DNA from: Propionibacteriaceae bacterium | GTDB taxonomy: Bacteria; Actinomycetota; Actinomycetes; Propionibacteriales; Propionibacteriaceae | DNA: 11,465 nt | Assembly (NCBI GenBank): GCA_030450535.1 | Contig: JAKDIK010000053.1 | Span: 1 to 11,465, forward strand | Direction of reading: 5' to 3' | Part shown: positions 1 through 7,159 of the stretch, piece after piece | Layout of the letters: every line of letters begins with the position of its first letter | Position numbering within the stretch: position 1 is the first letter of the stretch | Translations under genes and position numbers: made by a program | Notes under the pieces: generated by a model | What the model saw: the letters and a program-made list of their open reading frames with translations, nothing else | What the model was told of the DNA's origin: nothing | Databases searched by the model: none

Positions 1-16
1 CGGCCCGCTACGCTGC

Positions 17-32
17 TGGGAAGCGTTTACCA
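17..32. promoter_or_regulatory. Candidate LacI/GalR-family operator upstream of the pectate lyase gene
   Basis: The 16-base stretch TGGGAAGCGTTTACCA is an imperfect palindrome centred on the CG at 24-25; six of eight base pairs are symmetric. A central CG flanked by A/T-rich half-sites is the usual form of LacI/GalR-family operators. It ends about 50 bases before the favoured start codon at 83, so a bound repressor could block transcription or RNA polymerase clearance. No regulator gene is present in the window, and the -10/-35 elements are not clear because the window begins here. The operator role is an inference from symmetry and position. Confidence 0.45.
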
Positions 33-72
33 AGGGCGGGCACGCTGAGGTGGCCGTCACCGACCAGCCGAC

Positions 73-76
73 GGAG
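73..76 (+). promoter_or_regulatory. Ribosome binding site GGAG that decides the lyase start
   Basis: GGAG lies six bases before the ATG at 83. The alternative in-frame GTG at 50 has no comparable site at good spacing, and it would put eleven polar residues ahead of the signal peptide. The ATG at 83 is therefore preferred. Confidence 0.65.
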
Positions 77-82
77 CGATCC

Positions 83-3022
83 ATGACGACGACGATCCCC
101 CGGGCGAGACGCGGTCTCGCCCTGCTGGCCAGCGCAGCGCTGGTGGCCACCACCCTCCTGACCACCGCGCTCGTGACCACCGGTCCGGCCGTGGCGCCGG
201 CGTCCGCCCGGGAAAACCTCACGTGGCGGACGAGCACGTTCGGCCAGTCCACGGACCTGAATTTCGCCAGCAACGTGCTGCCCGACAAGGTCGGGGTGAA
301 CCTCGCACGACCCAGCGTGCCCGGCACGATCGAGGGCGAGATCTTCATGGAGTCCCGCGGCGGCAAGCTCGCGCCGGGCCACGACGGGCTCACGTTCTAC
401 TACGTCGAGCTGGACGCCACCGCGCGCAACTTCGTGCTCAGCGCCGACATGGAGGTGCACCAGCTCGGCCCCGAAACCGGCGCCAACCCCAACGGCCAGG
501 AAGGCGCGGGCCTCATGGTGCGCGACGTCAATGGCGCCCCGCGACAGGATCCGATGCTGCCGGGCTATGAGGAGTATCCGGCGGCGTCCAATCTCGCCGC
601 GAGCGTGATGCTGCGCAACGGGCCGGCGGCCATGGTCCGCGAGGGCACGACCGATCCATGGGGGACGGTGGGGTCGACCCGCCCGGTCACGGCGTGGGGG
701 AGCGGCGCCTGCGTCGTCGTGACCGGCACGACGGTGAGCATGACGCTGGAGCGCACCGACGAGGCGTTCGTGATGTCCGGCGCGTGGACCGGCACGGACG
801 GTACCGACTGCACCGGCTCGACCACGTACCCGGGCGCCGACCTGGTGCAGGTCCAGGATGCGACCACGATGGCCGTCGGCTTCTTCGCCTCGCGCAACGT
901 GGCCGTGACGTTCTCCCACGCGAGCCTCGCGCTGTCGGCGGCGCAGACGGTGCCGAGCCCGCCGCGTCCGGAGCCGGTGCGCGCGCTCACGTTCAGCAAC
1001 CTCTCGCCCGAGTATTCGTCGACGACCGACTACCGCGCGGCCGTCCGCTCGACCTATCCGGGCACGCTGAGCGTCCGGGCGGCCGGCCGGCCGGTTGCCT
1101 CCGACGTTCCGGTCGAGGCGGACGCCGTGGCGGAGGTCCCCGTCGGTCTGGCCCTCGGCGACAATGCGCTGGCGCTCACCTTCACCCCGAGCGAGGGCCC
1201 GGACACCACCCCCATCACCCGGGAATGGAACGTCGCCGTGCGCGCCTTCGCCGGCACCGACCTGGTGGCGGCGCCCGGCGGCACGGCCTCGGGGGACGGC
1301 ACCGAGGCGTCCCCGCTCGACATTCAGACCGCGATCAACCACGTCGCCCCCGGCGGCAGCGTCCTGCTGGCGGGCGGCACGTACGACGTGACCGACACGA
1401 TCCGCATCGGGCCTGCCCATCGCGGCCGCGAGGGGGCCCTGAAGACCCTCGCCCCGCTCGGCGACGCCGAGGTGATTCTCGACGGCCAGTACCGCTCGAA
1501 CGTGTCGCGCGTGGTGTTGCTGGAGGCGGACTGGTGGCGCGTCGAGGGCTTCCGCGTGACCGGCAGCTCGTCCAACGGCCTGCGCATCCAGGGCGGCTCA
1601 CACAACGTGATCGCCGACATGACCTTCAACTTCAACCGCGACTCGGGGTTCCAGATGAGCGGATCGGGGTCGGATTCCGCCCTGTGGCCAGCCCACAACC
1701 TCGTCGTGAACTCGACCAGCCACGACAACCGGGATCTCTCCGACATCAACGCCGACGGGTTCGCCGCCAAGCTCGGCGTCGGGCCGGGCAACGTGTTCCG
1801 GGGCAACGTCGCGCACCACAACATCGATGACGGCTGGGATCTCTACAACCGGCTCAACGAGGGCGCCAACTTCCCGATCGTCCTGGAGGGCAACATCGCG
1901 CACAGCAACGGCAAGCTCTCCGACGGCTACAACGCCGACGGGAACACCGGCAACGGCTTCAAGCTCGGCGGCGAGGGGCTGCCGGTGGCGCACGCCGTGG
2001 TGGGCAACCTCGCGTTCGACAACAACATGGACGGCTTCAGCGACAACTTCAACCCCGGCCGCATGTCGGTGACGAACAACACCGCGATCGAGAACGGGCG
2101 CTACAACGTCCTGTTCCGCTCCTCCCCCTACTTCGCGGACGCCGACCAGGCCGTGTTGCGCAACGTGCTGTCGCTGTCGGTCGGTGACGGACGCCCGGAG
2201 CTGGCGGACGCCGCGGCGGCCGATCGGGACGCCAGCAACTATCTGTGGAACGGGACGGCCACGGTGAACAGCGCGGGTCGCGCCGCCACCCCGGACGAGT
2301 TCTTGTCACTGCAGAGGCCCCCGGGCTACGGGCGGGACGCCGACGGGGCGATCGCGTGGGGGGACTACACGCGGCCGCGGCTCGGCTCCTTCCTCGCCGG
2401 GGCCGGAGCGGGCGGCATGTACGTGGGTGCACTTGCCCCGGGCGAGACGCCGGTCGCACCGTTCGTGGACGTGCCGGTGGGCGCGCAATTCTTCACCGAG
2501 ATCAGCTGGTTCAAGGACTCGGGGCTGACGACGGGATGGCCTGATGGGACATTCCGACCGACGCAGCCGGTCGCGCGCGACGCGATGGTCGCGTTCCTGT
2601 ACCGGCTGGCGGGCTCACCGTCCGTGGCCGGCTGGACGGAGCCGTTCACCGACGTCCACCCCGACCAAGAGCACTATGACGCGATCGTGTGGGCCGCCCA
2701 CGAGGGCGTGACCACCGGGTGGCCGGATGGCTCGTTCAAGGCGGTGGCCCCCATCGAGCGCAACGCGATGATGGCGTTCATGTACCGCTACTCCGGCTCG
2801 CCGTCGTACACGGTCCCGGTGGAGTCGCCGTTCAGCGATGTCGGCCCCGGCGACCCGTTCTTCGCCGAGATCATGTGGGCGTACGAACACGGCATCACGA
2901 CGGGCTACGGCGATGGCGCCTTCCGTCCCCACGCCCCGACGAACCGGGATGCGACCGCCGCGTTCTTCCACCGCTTCGTGGTCGACAACGGATTCTCGAT
3001 GAACAGCGAGGCCGATCGCTGA
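83..3022 (+). CDS. Secreted, SLH-anchored family 9 pectate lyase-like protein
   Basis: This 979-residue protein probably cleaves pectate or a related acidic plant polysaccharide by calcium-dependent beta-elimination at the cell surface. Residues 1-42 form a signal peptide (RARR, hydrophobic core, likely cut after ASA). Residues ~45-284 look like a jelly-roll module, ~297-388 like an Ig/cadherin-type linker, and ~392-770 form a right-handed beta-helix. The helix carries D558 (NADGF), D582, D583 and D586 (DDGWD), and K627 (NGFKLGG). The aspartate spacing (0, 24, 25, 28) is the same as that of the calcium ligands of the PL9 enzyme Pel9A (D209, D233, D234, D237), and K627 matches its catalytic lysine (K273) with a five-residue longer loop. 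Three SLH repeats follow (~794-842, 855-902, 917-966). The PL9 assignment is firm; the exact polymer cut is not known. The ATG at 83 was chosen over the GTG at 50 because of its GGAG site and signal-peptide shape. Confidence 0.88.
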   Translation: MTTTIPRARRGLALLASAALVATTLLTTALVTTGPAVAPASARENLTWRTSTFGQSTDLNFASNVLPDKVGVNLARPSVPGTIEGEIFMESRGGKLAPGHDGLTFYYVELDATARNFVLSADMEVHQLGPETGANPNGQEGAGLMVRDVNGAPRQDPMLPGYEEYPAASNLAASVMLRNGPAAMVREGTTDPWGTVGSTRPVTAWGSGACVVVTGTTVSMTLERTDEAFVMSGAWTGTDGTDCTGSTTYPGADLVQVQDATTMAVGFFASRNVAVTFSHASLALSAAQTVPSPPRPEPVRALTFSNLSPEYSSTTDYRAAVRSTYPGTLSVRAAGRPVASDVPVEADAVAEVPVGLALGDNALALTFTPSEGPDTTPITREWNVAVRAFAGTDLVAAPGGTASGDGTEASPLDIQTAINHVAPGGSVLLAGGTYDVTDTIRIGPAHRGREGALKTLAPLGDAEVILDGQYRSNVSRVVLLEADWWRVEGFRVTGSSSNGLRIQGGSHNVIADMTFNFNRDSGFQMSGSGSDSALWPAHNLVVNSTSHDNRDLSDINADGFAAKLGVGPGNVFRGNVAHHNIDDGWDLYNRLNEGANFPIVLEGNIAHSNGKLSDGYNADGNTGNGFKLGGEGLPVAHAVVGNLAFDNNMDGFSDNFNPGRMSVTNNTAIENGRYNVLFRSSPYFADADQAVLRNVLSLSVGDGRPELADAAAADRDASNYLWNGTATVNSAGRAATPDEFLSLQRPPGYGRDADGAIAWGDYTRPRLGSFLAGAGAGGMYVGALAPGETPVAPFVDVPVGAQFFTEISWFKDSGLTTGWPDGTFRPTQPVARDAMVAFLYRLAGSPSVAGWTEPFTDVHPDQEHYDAIVWAAHEGVTTGWPDGSFKAVAPIERNAMMAFMYRYSGSPSYTVPVESPFSDVGPGDPFFAEIMWAYEHGITTGYGDGAFRPHAPTNRDATAAFFHRFVVDNGFSMNSEADR

Positions 3023-3063
3023 GCCTCCTGCCGCCCGGCTCACGGGGCCATCGCTGCGGGCCG

Positions 3064-3081
3064 GGCGCCGTGGGGGGCGCC
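3064..3081. terminator. Possible bidirectional terminator hairpin between converging genes
   Basis: GGCGCC at 3064-3069 and again at 3076-3081 can pair around a six-base loop. A competing stem, GGGGC (3074-3078) with GCCCC (3086-3090), overlaps it. The hairpin lies in the 67-base gap between the lyase stop and the cysE stop, where both transcripts must end. There is no T run on either strand, so an intrinsic terminator is only weakly supported; G/C-rich sequence forms such stems easily by chance. Confidence 0.3.
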
Positions 3082-3089
3082 AGGTGCCC

Positions 3090-3887
3090 CTACCGGGTGC
3101 CCTCGAAGCTCTGGTCCATCTCGAGCGCCGGGAAGGGCTCCTTCGGGAACGACACCGGCCGGGCAGGAACGCCGGCGACCGTCGAGTGGGGCGGGACGTC
3201 GTCGAGCACGACGCTCCCCGCGCCGATCTTGGCGCCCTCGCCGACCCGGATGTTGCCCAGCACCTTCGCACCCGCACCGATCATCACACCGCGGCCGATC
3301 TTGGGGTGGCGGTCGCCGCCGACCTTGCCCGTGCCGCCGAGGGTGACCTCGTGCAGCATCGAGAAGTCGTCGTCGATCACCGCGGTCTCGCCGATGACCA
3401 CGCTCGTGGCGTGGTCGAACATCACACCCCGGCCGATGCGCGCCCCGGGATGGATGTCGACGGCGAAGACCTCCGAGATGCGGCTCTGCAGGAACAGCGC
3501 GAGCGCCTGACGGTCGCTCACCCAGAAGTGGTGCGCCATGCGGAACGACTGCACGGCGTGAAAACCCTTGAAGTACAACAAAGGCTGGGAGTAGCCCCGC
3601 GTGGCCGGGTCTCGGCTGAGGATGGCCTGCAGGTCGGCGATGACCGACTCCTCGATCCACGGGTCACCGGCGAATGCCTGGTGTGCCAGGTCGAGCAGCG
3701 TCAGCGCGGACATGTTCGCCGCCGCCAGTTTGTGCGCGAGCAGGCTACCCAGCGCGCTCATGAGGCTGTTGTGCCGCAGGATCGTCTCGTGCAGGAAGCC
3801 GCCCAGGCACGGTTCCGCGTCGGCGTCGCGCGCCGCCTCGAGGCGGATCGTCGGCCAGATGCGGTCGTCGGTGACGGGTTGGGTCAT
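3090..3887 (-). CDS. cysE: Serine O-acetyltransferase, long E. coli-like form
   Basis: The enzyme transfers acetyl from acetyl-CoA to L-serine, giving O-acetylserine, the first step of cysteine synthesis in the cytoplasm. The 265-residue protein has the helical N-terminal SATase domain (~10-110) and a left-handed beta-helix of hexapeptide repeats (~143-245). D144 (DIHPG) and H159 (DHAT) match the E. coli catalytic pair D143/H158, and H194 (GGDRHPK) matches H193. The VTLGGTGK acetyl-CoA-site segment is also present. Alignment to E. coli CysE is almost gap-free up to the MDQ.F.G motif at 257-263, then the protein stops two residues later and lacks the tail ending in isoleucine that inserts into CysK. 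The start ATG has AAGGA six to seven bases upstream. It lies 97 bases after the GH3 gene, probably with its own promoter, and cysK is not adjacent. The family call is near certain. Confidence 0.95.
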   Translation of the reverse strand: MTQPVTDDRIWPTIRLEAARDADAEPCLGGFLHETILRHNSLMSALGSLLAHKLAAANMSALTLLDLAHQAFAGDPWIEESVIADLQAILSRDPATRGYSQPLLYFKGFHAVQSFRMAHHFWVSDRQALALFLQSRISEVFAVDIHPGARIGRGVMFDHATSVVIGETAVIDDDFSMLHEVTLGGTGKVGGDRHPKIGRGVMIGAGAKVLGNIRVGEGAKIGAGSVVLDDVPPHSTVAGVPARPVSFPKEPFPALEMDQSFEGTR

Positions 3888-3921
3888 GGCGTGTCCTTCG
3901 TCGGCTCAGCGAACGCATCCC

Positions 3922-3927
3922 AGCCTA
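3922..3927 (-). promoter_or_regulatory. Possible -10 element for cysE
   Basis: On the minus strand TAGGCT fits the TANNNT pattern of actinobacterial -10 boxes, about 35 bases before the cysE start codon. No convincing -35 element is visible 16-18 bases further upstream. Its place in the gap after a hairpin supports independent cysE transcription, but one hexamer in GC-rich DNA is weak evidence. Confidence 0.28.
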
Positions 3928-3945
3928 GACTCACGGCTCCCCCTC

Positions 3946-3970
3946 GTGGTTCGCGGCCCTTCGCGACCAC
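3946..3970 (-). terminator. Hairpin after the GH3 gene, likely operon terminator
   Basis: GTGGT (3946-3950) pairs with ACCAC (3966-3970), and CGCG (3952-3955) pairs with CGCG (3962-3965). This makes a nine-base-pair stem with one bulged T and a six-base loop. It begins 15 bases beyond the GH3 stop codon in the direction of transcription. There is no U tract after it, as is frequent in high-GC actinobacteria, so it could stop transcription or protect the mRNA 3' end. It separates the glycosidase operon from cysE. Confidence 0.55.
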
Positions 3971-3984
3971 GCTCAGCTGATCCG

Positions 3985-6180
3985 TCAGCCGTTGAGCGAC
4001 TCCACGATCTCGGCGAACTCCCGGCGCCCCATGCCGGACATGTCCGCCAGCGCGAACGCCGGGATGTCGGCGAACATCTTCTGGATATCCGGGTCGTCGA
4101 CGCTCCCGAAGCCGGCCATGGCCTGGGCGAGCATGTCGCTCGCGCCGGGCGCCGCCAGAATTTCCGCCATCGTCGACTCCAGCGACAGGCGTGTGCGCGG
4201 CACGTTCCCGGTGAGCTCGACCGACGCAGCCGCCCGCAGGTCCCTGCTCGACGAGCCGACCTCGACCAGGTACGTCGCCGGCTCCACCAGCCACGCCGAG
4301 TGCTCCACGCTCCAGTACGCCAACTCCTCGAGCGGAATCTCGATCACCACCGTCTCGGATGCCCCCGGCTCCAGGGTCACGGACGCGAAGCCCTTGAGCT
4401 CCTTCGGAGGACGCGTCACCCGCGACCCCAGCACCGCGACGTAGGCCTGGACGACCTCGCGTCCGGGCACCTCACCGGTGTTGGTCACCCTCACCGTGGC
4501 CGTCACGCCGGCGTCCGACCTGGTCACCGTGAGGTCGGCGTAGGCGAACGTCGTGTACGACAGGCCGTGGCCGAACGGGAACGCCACGGACTTCTCCGCC
4601 GCGTCGTAACCGCGGTAGCCCACGAAGAGGCCCTCGCCGTAGCGGACGCCCGAGGCATCCCCGGGGAAGTTCAGGTACGACGGCACGTCCTCCAGCCGGT
4701 GGGGGATCGTCTCGGTGATCTTGCCCGACGGGTTCACCACGCCGTACAGCACATCCGCGATCGCCGGACCGCCGGCCTGGCCCAGCAGCCAGCCCTCGAC
4801 CACCGCCCGGACGCGGTGCGCGAACGGCAGCACCACCGACGACCCGTTCGAGAGCACGACGACCACGTTGGAATTCACCTCGAGGATGTCCTCCAGCAGC
4901 CTCAACTGTTCGCTGGGCAGCTCGAGGCTGGTGCGGTCATAGCCCTCCGACTCGTGGTTCTCGCCGAGACCGCCGAAGAACAGCACCACCTCGGCATCGC
5001 GCGCCACGGCGACGGCCTCGTCGTGCGATCCCTCCGGCACCGGATGGGTGGGAACCGTCGTGAAGCCCGGCGCGAACGGCACCTCAGCGCCGGCGAGGGC
5101 GGTGATCGCGTCCAGCGCGTTGTCCAGCCGCGTCGGGTTGACGCGGGAGGAGCCGGCGCCCTGGTAGCGCGGCGTCCGGGCGAACTCGCCGACCACCGCG
5201 ACCCTCGCCTGCCGGACCAGCGGCAGGATGCCGTCGTTGGTCAGCAGCGTGATCGAGGACGCCGCCGCCTCGCGCGCCAGCGCGTGGTGGCCGTCGACGT
5301 CGAAGCTGTCGGGGGCGTCCGCCAACGTCGCGCACGCCCGGCGCAACACCCTCTCGATGCGCTCGTAGGCGGTGGTGATCGTGTCCTCGTCGAGCTCGCC
5401 GGCGTCCACCGCCTGCCGCACCAGCTCGGCGCCGTAGCCGCCGTCGCCGGGCATCTGCAGGTCCAGGCCCGCCTTCAGCGACGCCACGCGATCGCGCACC
5501 GCCCCCCAGTCCGAGACCACGAAGCCCTCGAATCCCCACTCGTCGCGGAGCACCTCGGTGAGCAGGAAGTGGTGCTCGGCCGCCTGGACGCCGTTCACCT
5601 TGTTGTAGGAGCACATCACCGTCCACGGTTGCGCGCTGCGCACCACCTTGCCGAAGGCCCGCAGATAGATCTCGCGCAGCGTGCGCATGTCCACCTGGGA
5701 GTCGCGCCGCATGCGGTCGGTCTCCTGGTTGTTGGCGGCATAGTGCTTCAGGCTGGTGCCCACGCCCTGGCTCTGGATGCCTCGTACCAGCGCCGCGGCG
5801 AGCTCGCCGGAGACGTGGGGATCCTCGCTGAAGTACTCGAAATTGCGCCCGCAGCGCGGGTCGCGCTTGATGTTCACGCCCGGTCCGAGCAGGACGCCGA
5901 CGCCCAGCGCCGCCGTCTCGGCGCCCAGCGCCACGCCGACGCGTTCGACGAGGTCGCGATCCCACGTGGTCGACAGGCCCACCGCGGGTGGGAAGCACGT
6001 CGCGGGCACGGCGTCCGCCAGCCCCAGGTGGTCCGCCGAGGTGGCCTGCTTGCGGACGCCGTGCGGCCCGTCGGTGAGCATCACCTGCGGCAGGTCAGCC
6101 TCATCCACCGCGTGGGTGTTCCAGAAGTCGGCGCCGCCGGTGAGGGCAATCTTCGAGCTGAGGGGAACGTCGTTGGTCAT
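3985..6180 (-). CDS. GH3 beta-glucosidase, cytoplasmic
   Basis: The 731-residue protein is a retaining family 3 beta-glycosidase, most likely a beta-glucosidase that removes terminal glucose (or xylose) from oligosaccharides or plant glycosides. The N-terminal TIM-barrel domain (~1-285) holds the substrate-binding TDGPHG (D37), KHYAANNQE (K145/H146) and the nucleophile D224 in VVSDWGA. The alpha/beta sandwich domain (~300-545) holds the likely acid/base E412 in ESEGYDR. A fibronectin III-like domain follows (~572-645, PPKELKGF). An acidic extension of about 75 residues (655-731) ends the protein. There is no signal peptide, so it should act inside the cell on imported substrate. It is the last gene of the leftward operon, 58 bases after the nucleoside-hydrolase-like gene. 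Its start ATG has no GGAGG; a perfect inverted repeat lies directly before it. Family and catalytic residues are clear; the specificity is inferred. Confidence 0.93.
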   Translation of the reverse strand: MTNDVPLSSKIALTGGADFWNTHAVDEADLPQVMLTDGPHGVRKQATSADHLGLADAVPATCFPPAVGLSTTWDRDLVERVGVALGAETAALGVGVLLGPGVNIKRDPRCGRNFEYFSEDPHVSGELAAALVRGIQSQGVGTSLKHYAANNQETDRMRRDSQVDMRTLREIYLRAFGKVVRSAQPWTVMCSYNKVNGVQAAEHHFLLTEVLRDEWGFEGFVVSDWGAVRDRVASLKAGLDLQMPGDGGYGAELVRQAVDAGELDEDTITTAYERIERVLRRACATLADAPDSFDVDGHHALAREAAASSITLLTNDGILPLVRQARVAVVGEFARTPRYQGAGSSRVNPTRLDNALDAITALAGAEVPFAPGFTTVPTHPVPEGSHDEAVAVARDAEVVLFFGGLGENHESEGYDRTSLELPSEQLRLLEDILEVNSNVVVVLSNGSSVVLPFAHRVRAVVEGWLLGQAGGPAIADVLYGVVNPSGKITETIPHRLEDVPSYLNFPGDASGVRYGEGLFVGYRGYDAAEKSVAFPFGHGLSYTTFAYADLTVTRSDAGVTATVRVTNTGEVPGREVVQAYVAVLGSRVTRPPKELKGFASVTLEPGASETVVIEIPLEELAYWSVEHSAWLVEPATYLVEVGSSSRDLRAAASVELTGNVPRTRLSLESTMAEILAAPGASDMLAQAMAGFGSVDDPDIQKMFADIPAFALADMSGMGRREFAEIVESLNG

Positions 6181-6199
6181 GACCTGATTCTCTCAGGTC
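6181..6199 (-). promoter_or_regulatory. Perfect inverted repeat directly before the GH3 start codon
   Basis: GACCTGA (6181-6187) and TCAGGTC (6193-6199) are exact reverse complements around the five-base loop. In the mRNA the hairpin ends on the base before AUG, and its loop reads GAGAA, the only Shine-Dalgarno-like purine stretch at usable distance. It could control translation of the GH3 gene, act as a repressor site, or mark an mRNA processing point after the preceding stop at 6239. Confidence 0.5.
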
Positions 6200-6238
6200 G
6201 GGTCGCGGTCGGTCGAGGGGCGCGTTCGAGGGCGCGGA

Positions 6239-7159
6239 CTAGACGCCGGCGAGCTTGGCGTACAGGTCGCGCATCATGAGGGCGCAGTCCAGGCGGTGCC
6301 AGACGCGGATCGTCCGCCCCGGCACGGTGGCATCGGAGTACGAGCCGTCGTCGTTGAGCGCCGGCGCGGGCAGCACCGACGACTCCGACGAGCTCGGCCA
6401 CGCCTCGAAGCTCGACTGCAGCGCCGTGAGGAGCACGAGCGGGGAGTCGCCCAGAATGTAGGTCTCGCCGATATCCAGGCCGAAGCCCCGCACCCGCGCC
6501 TGCAGCTCCTCGAGCACCTCCACCAGCCGGCTGCCCACCGGACCGGTGAGGTTCGCCCGCAGCTCCGCGTAGGACGCCAGCGTCTGCCGGTAGGACGTCC
6601 GCGGCACCTGCCACACGTGCAGGTCGGAGTCGTTGAGCACCACCTGCGCCGCGATCGGATCGATCGCGGTGTTGTACTCCGCCGCGGGGGCCCCGGGCGG
6701 GGATTCCACGCCGGGGTATTCCGCGCCGCCGATCCACACCGCCGTCAGCTTCGGGGCGATGGTCGGGTCGAGCAGCCACGCGGACGCCAGCTCCGTCAGC
6801 CCGGCCCCCAGCGTGACGAACAGCGGGCGGGGGTCGTCCGCGTGCGCCGCCTCGATGATCGCCCGCGCACCGGCCGACTCGATCGGCGTCCGCCGGTCGG
6901 TGAGCGCCACGTTCGAGCCGGCAACCACCGGCACGTCGTTTCGCCCCAGCAGCCCCAGGTACTCCGACGCCAGTGCCGCCGCGTTGTCGGCCGTCGTGGG
7001 CGAATCGTCGAACCCGTCGCCCGCGCGCAGGTGGGAGCCGATGACGCTCACCAGCTCTGTCGAGGGGGACAGCGCGTGGTGCACGAGCTGGAAGAGCCCG
7101 TCCGGGTCGCCGGAGTAGTCGTTGTCAGAGGTGACGCGCAGGCGTCCGCGCTCAGCCAT
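6239..7159 (-). CDS. Nucleoside-hydrolase-fold protein with non-standard metal motif
   Basis: The 306-residue protein belongs to the inosine/uridine-preferring nucleoside hydrolase superfamily, whose members use a calcium bound by an aspartate cluster to split N-ribosides. The N-terminal motif reads SDNDYSGDPDG (D12, D14, D18, D20), whereas the classical form is DTDxGxDD; the final adjacent aspartate is replaced by proline. N163 and D167 in NTAIDPIAA match the family's N...DPEAA region, and D238 in GDSPL matches the C-terminal metal ligand (D242 in the Crithidia enzyme). There is no signal peptide. The ATG is preceded by GGAGG at 7166-7170 with six bases of spacing, inside the esterase gene, and overlaps its end by eight bases, so the two are translationally coupled. 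The operon setting suggests a glycoside rather than a purine-salvage substrate. The fold is likely; the reaction is unproven. Confidence 0.8.
   Translation of the reverse strand: MAERGRLRVTSDNDYSGDPDGLFQLVHHALSPSTELVSVIGSHLRAGDGFDDSPTTADNAAALASEYLGLLGRNDVPVVAGSNVALTDRRTPIESAGARAIIEAAHADDPRPLFVTLGAGLTELASAWLLDPTIAPKLTAVWIGGAEYPGVESPPGAPAAEYNTAIDPIAAQVVLNDSDLHVWQVPRTSYRQTLASYAELRANLTGPVGSRLVEVLEELQARVRGFGLDIGETYILGDSPLVLLTALQSSFEAWPSSSESSVLPAPALNDDGSYSDATVPGRTIRVWHRLDCALMMRDLYAKLAGV

Noticed and set aside
50..82. GTG at 50 as start of the lyase gene
   Set aside because: It adds eleven polar residues before the signal peptide and has no well-placed ribosome binding site, unlike the ATG at 83.
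8..1420. 470-codon open frame on the - strand opposite the lyase gene
   Set aside because: It is an Arg/Gly/Ala-rich shadow frame; the + strand encodes a signal peptide and intact PL9 protein there.
3601..6279. 892-codon open frame on the + strand opposite the GH3 and cysE genes
   Set aside because: It is antisense to genes with clear catalytic motifs, its product is an Arg/His/Ala-rich composition without domains, and such frames are expected from GC-biased third positions.
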